Source: [Chlorobium] sp. 445 (GTDB lineage Bacteria; Bacteroidota; Chlorobiia; Chlorobiales; Thermochlorobacteraceae). Taken from it: a DNA stretch of 64,000 bases. Shown here piece after piece: positions 61,653-64,000 of the stretch (position 1 is its first letter; each line of letters begins with the position of its first letter). The translations under genes were made by a program, and so were the position numbers. The notes below the pieces were generated by a model. It had not been told where the DNA came from, ran no database searches, and was given only the letters and a program-made list of their open reading frames with translations. The stretch spans positions 1 through 64,000 of the forward strand of contig NSLH01000002.1 in NCBI GenBank assembly GCA_002763895.1. Reading direction: 5' to 3'.

Positions 61653-62354
61653 CTACGCTTTAATTCGGTAGCCAATCCCTTTGATGGTCTCCAAGTGTTC
61701 ATGTCCGAAAGCCCCTAAACGCTGACGAATTTTGCAGATATGCACATCAACGGTGCGGTCTGTAACATAGACATTTTCGCCCCACACACGGCGCAAGAGC
61801 ATCTCACGTGAAAAGACCTTGCCTTTGTTAGAAGCTAAAATCCAGAGTAATTCGAATTCTTTGCGTGGTAGGAAAATATCTTTGTGATTGAGGCGAACCG
61901 AGTAGAAAGCCTTGTTGATTTCAAGTTGATTGATTTTAATGTATGAGACATCATCGGTCGTGGGCGATTCGACATAACGTCCATAACGCCTGAGAATGTT
62001 GCGTAAGCGTGCTGAAAATACACGCAAACTGGCTGACTTGTGAATGAAATCATCAGCCCCAACTTCAAGGCAGACAACCTCGTTGGACTCACCTTCTTTG
62101 TTGGTAAAAATAATGATAGGTAGGTATCGCCATTCAGGCTGCATGCGAAGTTTGCGGCAAAGGTCAAGTCCAGATGATTGCCCACGCATGAGATCGACAA
62201 CCACAGCATGGGGTTTGGCAGAAATTTTTGCCATTGCCTCAGCTGCATTTTGTGCCCAAATAACCTGGTATCCTTCCTTTTCTAAATGAGCACGTAAAGA
62301 CGACACATAATTTAATTCGTCATCGGCGATGAGGATAGTTTTATGGTTTGACAT
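61653..62354 (-). CDS. OmpR/PhoB family response regulator
   Basis: A 233-aa protein: receiver domain residues ~5-120 with phospho-acceptor Asp54 (VVVDLMRGQSSGLDL), and a C-terminal winged helix (LPRKEFELLWILASNKGKVFSREMLLRRVWG; RTVDVHICKIRQRLG). After Asp54 the usual MP is replaced by MR, and the later Lys is in FIHKSAS. It regulates transcription; no kinase gene is adjacent. Genes converge here with LD-carboxypeptidase (30 bp between stops). Confidence 0.94.
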   Translation of the reverse strand: MSNHKTILIADDELNYVSSLRAHLEKEGYQVIWAQNAAEAMAKISAKPHAVVVDLMRGQSSGLDLCRKLRMQPEWRYLPIIIFTNKEGESNEVVCLEVGADDFIHKSASLRVFSARLRNILRRYGRYVESPTTDDVSYIKINQLEINKAFYSVRLNHKDIFLPRKEFELLWILASNKGKVFSREMLLRRVWGENVYVTDRTVDVHICKIRQRLGAFGHEHLETIKGIGYRIKA

Positions 62355-62661
62355 ATTGTTTTGGTTTGTGTTGTATAAGTTTGTTTCATTCGTTCAGATA
62401 ATTAGAATGTTCTCTGCTTAAAACAACATAAAGAGCATAACTAAGAGAACCTCTAAAGAACTCGGGGCAATATGCAAGTCTAAACTTATTTGCGACGCAG
62501 CAACCACTGTGTTGGTTGCTCTACAAACTTTGAGCCTTGCTGACTGGAAGGCTCTTTCTACAGGGAGAGGAAACAAGTTCAGTCATACAAATATAACAAA
62601 AACGCAACACACTTGCAATCGATATGTTGAATGAACTTGATTTGCTGTGTTAGAGCTGTGT
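62355..62661 (+). other. intergenic region with two adjacent hairpins
   Basis: 307 bp without a gene. On the plus strand, AGCAACCA (62499-62506) pairs with TGGTTGCT (62513-62520), and 11 nt later GAGCCTT (62532-62538) pairs with AAGGCTC (62548-62554), followed by TTTCT. Two stem-loops with a short U-tract could be a small RNA end, but no good promoter precedes them. Confidence 0.4.
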
Positions 62662-63405
62662 TTAGAAGCGAGCAGAAAGTGAGAGCATCAAGCCTTCTGT
62701 GCGTAAGGGAAGTGTAGTAAATGCGTGAGACGAAATTAAGATGTTAGAGCCAAGTTTGCTTTCTTGCCCTTCATTTACAAGTCTTACTGCGTTAATTGCA
62801 CTAAGCAATCGGTTGATGCCCATAGCAGCAATGACATAATAACTTGACTGAAATGCAGTTTCGCTCGATACCCAAATCTCACGGTAGCGCTGGCGATGCA
62901 GATTGCTTTGCCATTGCCAATCATCGGCAACTTCATAAATAGCACCATATTGACGCCGACGCAAGCGTGACTCATTAAATGCAGCTCGGCTTTGCCAGTC
63001 AGCAATATCGCGCCAAAACTCGCTACTCTTGTTTCCATCAGCTACATTAGCATACAATCGCGCAAAAGTTTGATAATCTTCACGTTGGATATTGCCATAG
63101 ACGGTGAGTGTCGTAACGCCAAGAATCAGAGCCGCGTCAGCCGCTAAGAAATACTGTCCACTCTCAAAACGCCCTGCATACAATTCTCCCAAGCCGGGCA
63201 GAATAAAAGAAAGCAACGCAGCAAGCGCTGGCGATTTTGTAGGCGGTGCGCTCTCAATATCTAAAGTAATCGGGCTTAAAGAGTCCTTGATGTGAAGCGT
63301 AGACGGTGCATTAGCAAAAATTTTAGGCGAAAGTAACTTCTGTGCGAGCAAAAGTTGAGGTGTTAGGCTAAAGATAATGGTCAGTAAAATCACTGCTAAT
63401 TGCAT
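62662..63405 (-). CDS. DUF5683 domain protein, exported
   Basis: A 247-aa protein with an N-terminal signal peptide (MQLAVILLTIIFSLTPQLLLAQ). SPALAALLSFILPGLGELYAGRFESGQYF is the DUF5683 hallmark, with hydrophobic segments after it, then a charged Arg/Trp-rich middle (SRLRRRQYGAIYEVADDWQWQ). The last strand ends LSLSARF, with a terminal Phe as in outer-membrane proteins. Function unknown. It lies 10 bp after the CcmF-like gene and is likely co-transcribed. Confidence 0.83.
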   Translation of the reverse strand: MQLAVILLTIIFSLTPQLLLAQKLLSPKIFANAPSTLHIKDSLSPITLDIESAPPTKSPALAALLSFILPGLGELYAGRFESGQYFLAADAALILGVTTLTVYGNIQREDYQTFARLYANVADGNKSSEFWRDIADWQSRAAFNESRLRRRQYGAIYEVADDWQWQSNLHRQRYREIWVSSETAFQSSYYVIAAMGINRLLSAINAVRLVNEGQESKLGSNILISSHAFTTLPLRTEGLMLSLSARF

Positions 63406-63415
63406 ATCTTATTGC

Positions 63416-64000
63416 TTATGAAGAAGTAATCAAAGATTCTTTTGCTTTTGACGGCTCGGTAGCGCCAGAGAATTCATTTGGCAAGGCTTTGTGCGAAACA
63501 CTAAGCTGACGCTCTTGCCAACGACGATAAATCGAGAGACAGAAGCCGAAGAATACAATGTAAGTGCCAAGCCAAAGCACATTGATAAAGGGCTTAACAC
63601 TGGCTTCCACGATCAGTGTTTCAGCAGGTAATGAAGAAGGTGAAAGACCCTGTACTTCAATCATCACTTTGCGGTTGTTGGCATCGATGTTGATGAGAGA
63701 GACTTTTATTGAGGAATTGCTTTGAAGCGAAGCTGGTTGAAGCTCGGGAGCAGTGCCGGCTTTAATCGTCAGCGTAGGCTCAAGGCGCTCAACCATATTG
63801 TCTTTGCTGACTTCCAAATACGCCCCAATCTTTATAGGCTGCGAGCCATCTGGACTTAGTGAATTCGGATCTTGATACATCTTAAAGCCAGTGAATTTCA
63901 CACTGTAGCCTTGCAGGGTTTGCACTTCATCTTTAGCTAATACCAAACGTTCGCCAGAGGGACGGCGCATCAAATTGACAGGAGCGATATAAAAATCTTT
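63416..64000 (-). CDS. CcmF/CcsA-type cytochrome c heme lyase, C-terminal part (runs off the window)
   Basis: The frame is open to the window edge, so the N-terminus and the WWD heme-handling region are outside. The visible ~194 residues are a periplasmic domain (KDFYIAPVNLMRRPSGERLV; AYLEVSKDNMVERLEPTLTIKAG) and a last membrane helix in EASVKPFINVLWLGTYIVFFGFCLSIYRR, the CcmF ending. Family role: attaches heme to apocytochrome c on the periplasmic side. DsbD at the other end of the window would supply reductant for the same pathway (inference). Confidence 0.85.
   Translation of the reverse strand, partial: KDFYIAPVNLMRRPSGERLVLAKDEVQTLQGYSVKFTGFKMYQDPNSLSPDGSQPIKIGAYLEVSKDNMVERLEPTLTIKAGTAPELQPASLQSNSSIKVSLINIDANNRKVMIEVQGLSPSSLPAETLIVEASVKPFINVLWLGTYIVFFGFCLSIYRRWQERQLSVSHKALPNEFSGATEPSKAKESLITSS

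Overview
The window looks like chromosome from a Gram-negative bacterium of the Chlorobiota/Bacteroidota superphylum, most likely a deep-branching green-sulfur-bacterium relative (Chloroherpeton/Thermochlorobacter-like). This placement is an inference. It rests on promoters of the TTTG-N19/20-TAnnTTTG type, an atpD-atpC pair separated from the other ATP synthase genes, an epsilon subunit without its C-terminal helices, tandem ExbD genes, DUF2480 and DUF5683 proteins, eukaryote-type 6-pyruvoyl-tetrahydropterin synthase, and LpxD (lipid A). A CrtW-type carotenoid ketolase, a Dps, a Fur-family regulator and an FeS photolyase suggest a cell exposed to light and oxygen. No photosynthesis genes, prophage, IS element, rRNA or CRISPR array were seen.

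Layout. 0.2-4.6 kb: dps, an MDR oxidoreductase, a Fur-family regulator and dsbD on the minus strand. 4.7-8.5 kb: yicC-gmk-rpoZ-VOC and LOG-tmk. 8.5-16.5 kb: RlmI-like methyltransferase, crtW, YheT hydrolase, glycerate kinase-DUF309-rhomboid, an alpha/alpha-toroid protein and class I fumarase. 16.6-23 kb: gcvH-gcvP, lpxD, prs-rplY. 23-31 kb: signalling genes, a TPR/AT-hook/ribbon-helix-helix-like protein, a pentapeptide protein, photolyase and a kinase with a double-receiver partner. 31.7-34.7 kb: exbB-exbD-exbD-tonB. 34.7-40.6 kb: PTPS-folE, a Cys-rich orphan, and a carbamoyltransferase divergent from an SGNH/TPR protein. 40.8-43.5 kb: the Isc iron-sulfur operon (rrf2/iscR-iscS-iscU-iscA). 43.5-50.4 kb: two small proteins, TauE/SafE, metF, DUF486, a methyltransferase, M20 amidohydrolase, class 3 lipase and a dihydropteridine-reductase-like SDR. 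50.4-58.5 kb: a lipoprotein, topA, pepA, a candidate small RNA and a HerA-like ATPase. 58.8-64 kb: tRNA-Thr(CGU), atpD-atpC, LD-carboxypeptidase, an OmpR-type regulator, a DUF5683 protein and the end of a CcmF-like gene.

Two themes join separate genes. FolE, PTPS and the dihydropteridine-reductase homologue together suggest synthesis and recycling of tetrahydrobiopterin. Five genes (TPR, exbD, carbamoyltransferase, SGNH/TPR, lipase) are each split by one single-base indel, mostly in homopolymers; this looks like sequence error rather than real decay. The most interesting unexplained element is the compact, folded transcription unit at 56549-56661, which has its own promoter and terminator and no ORF.
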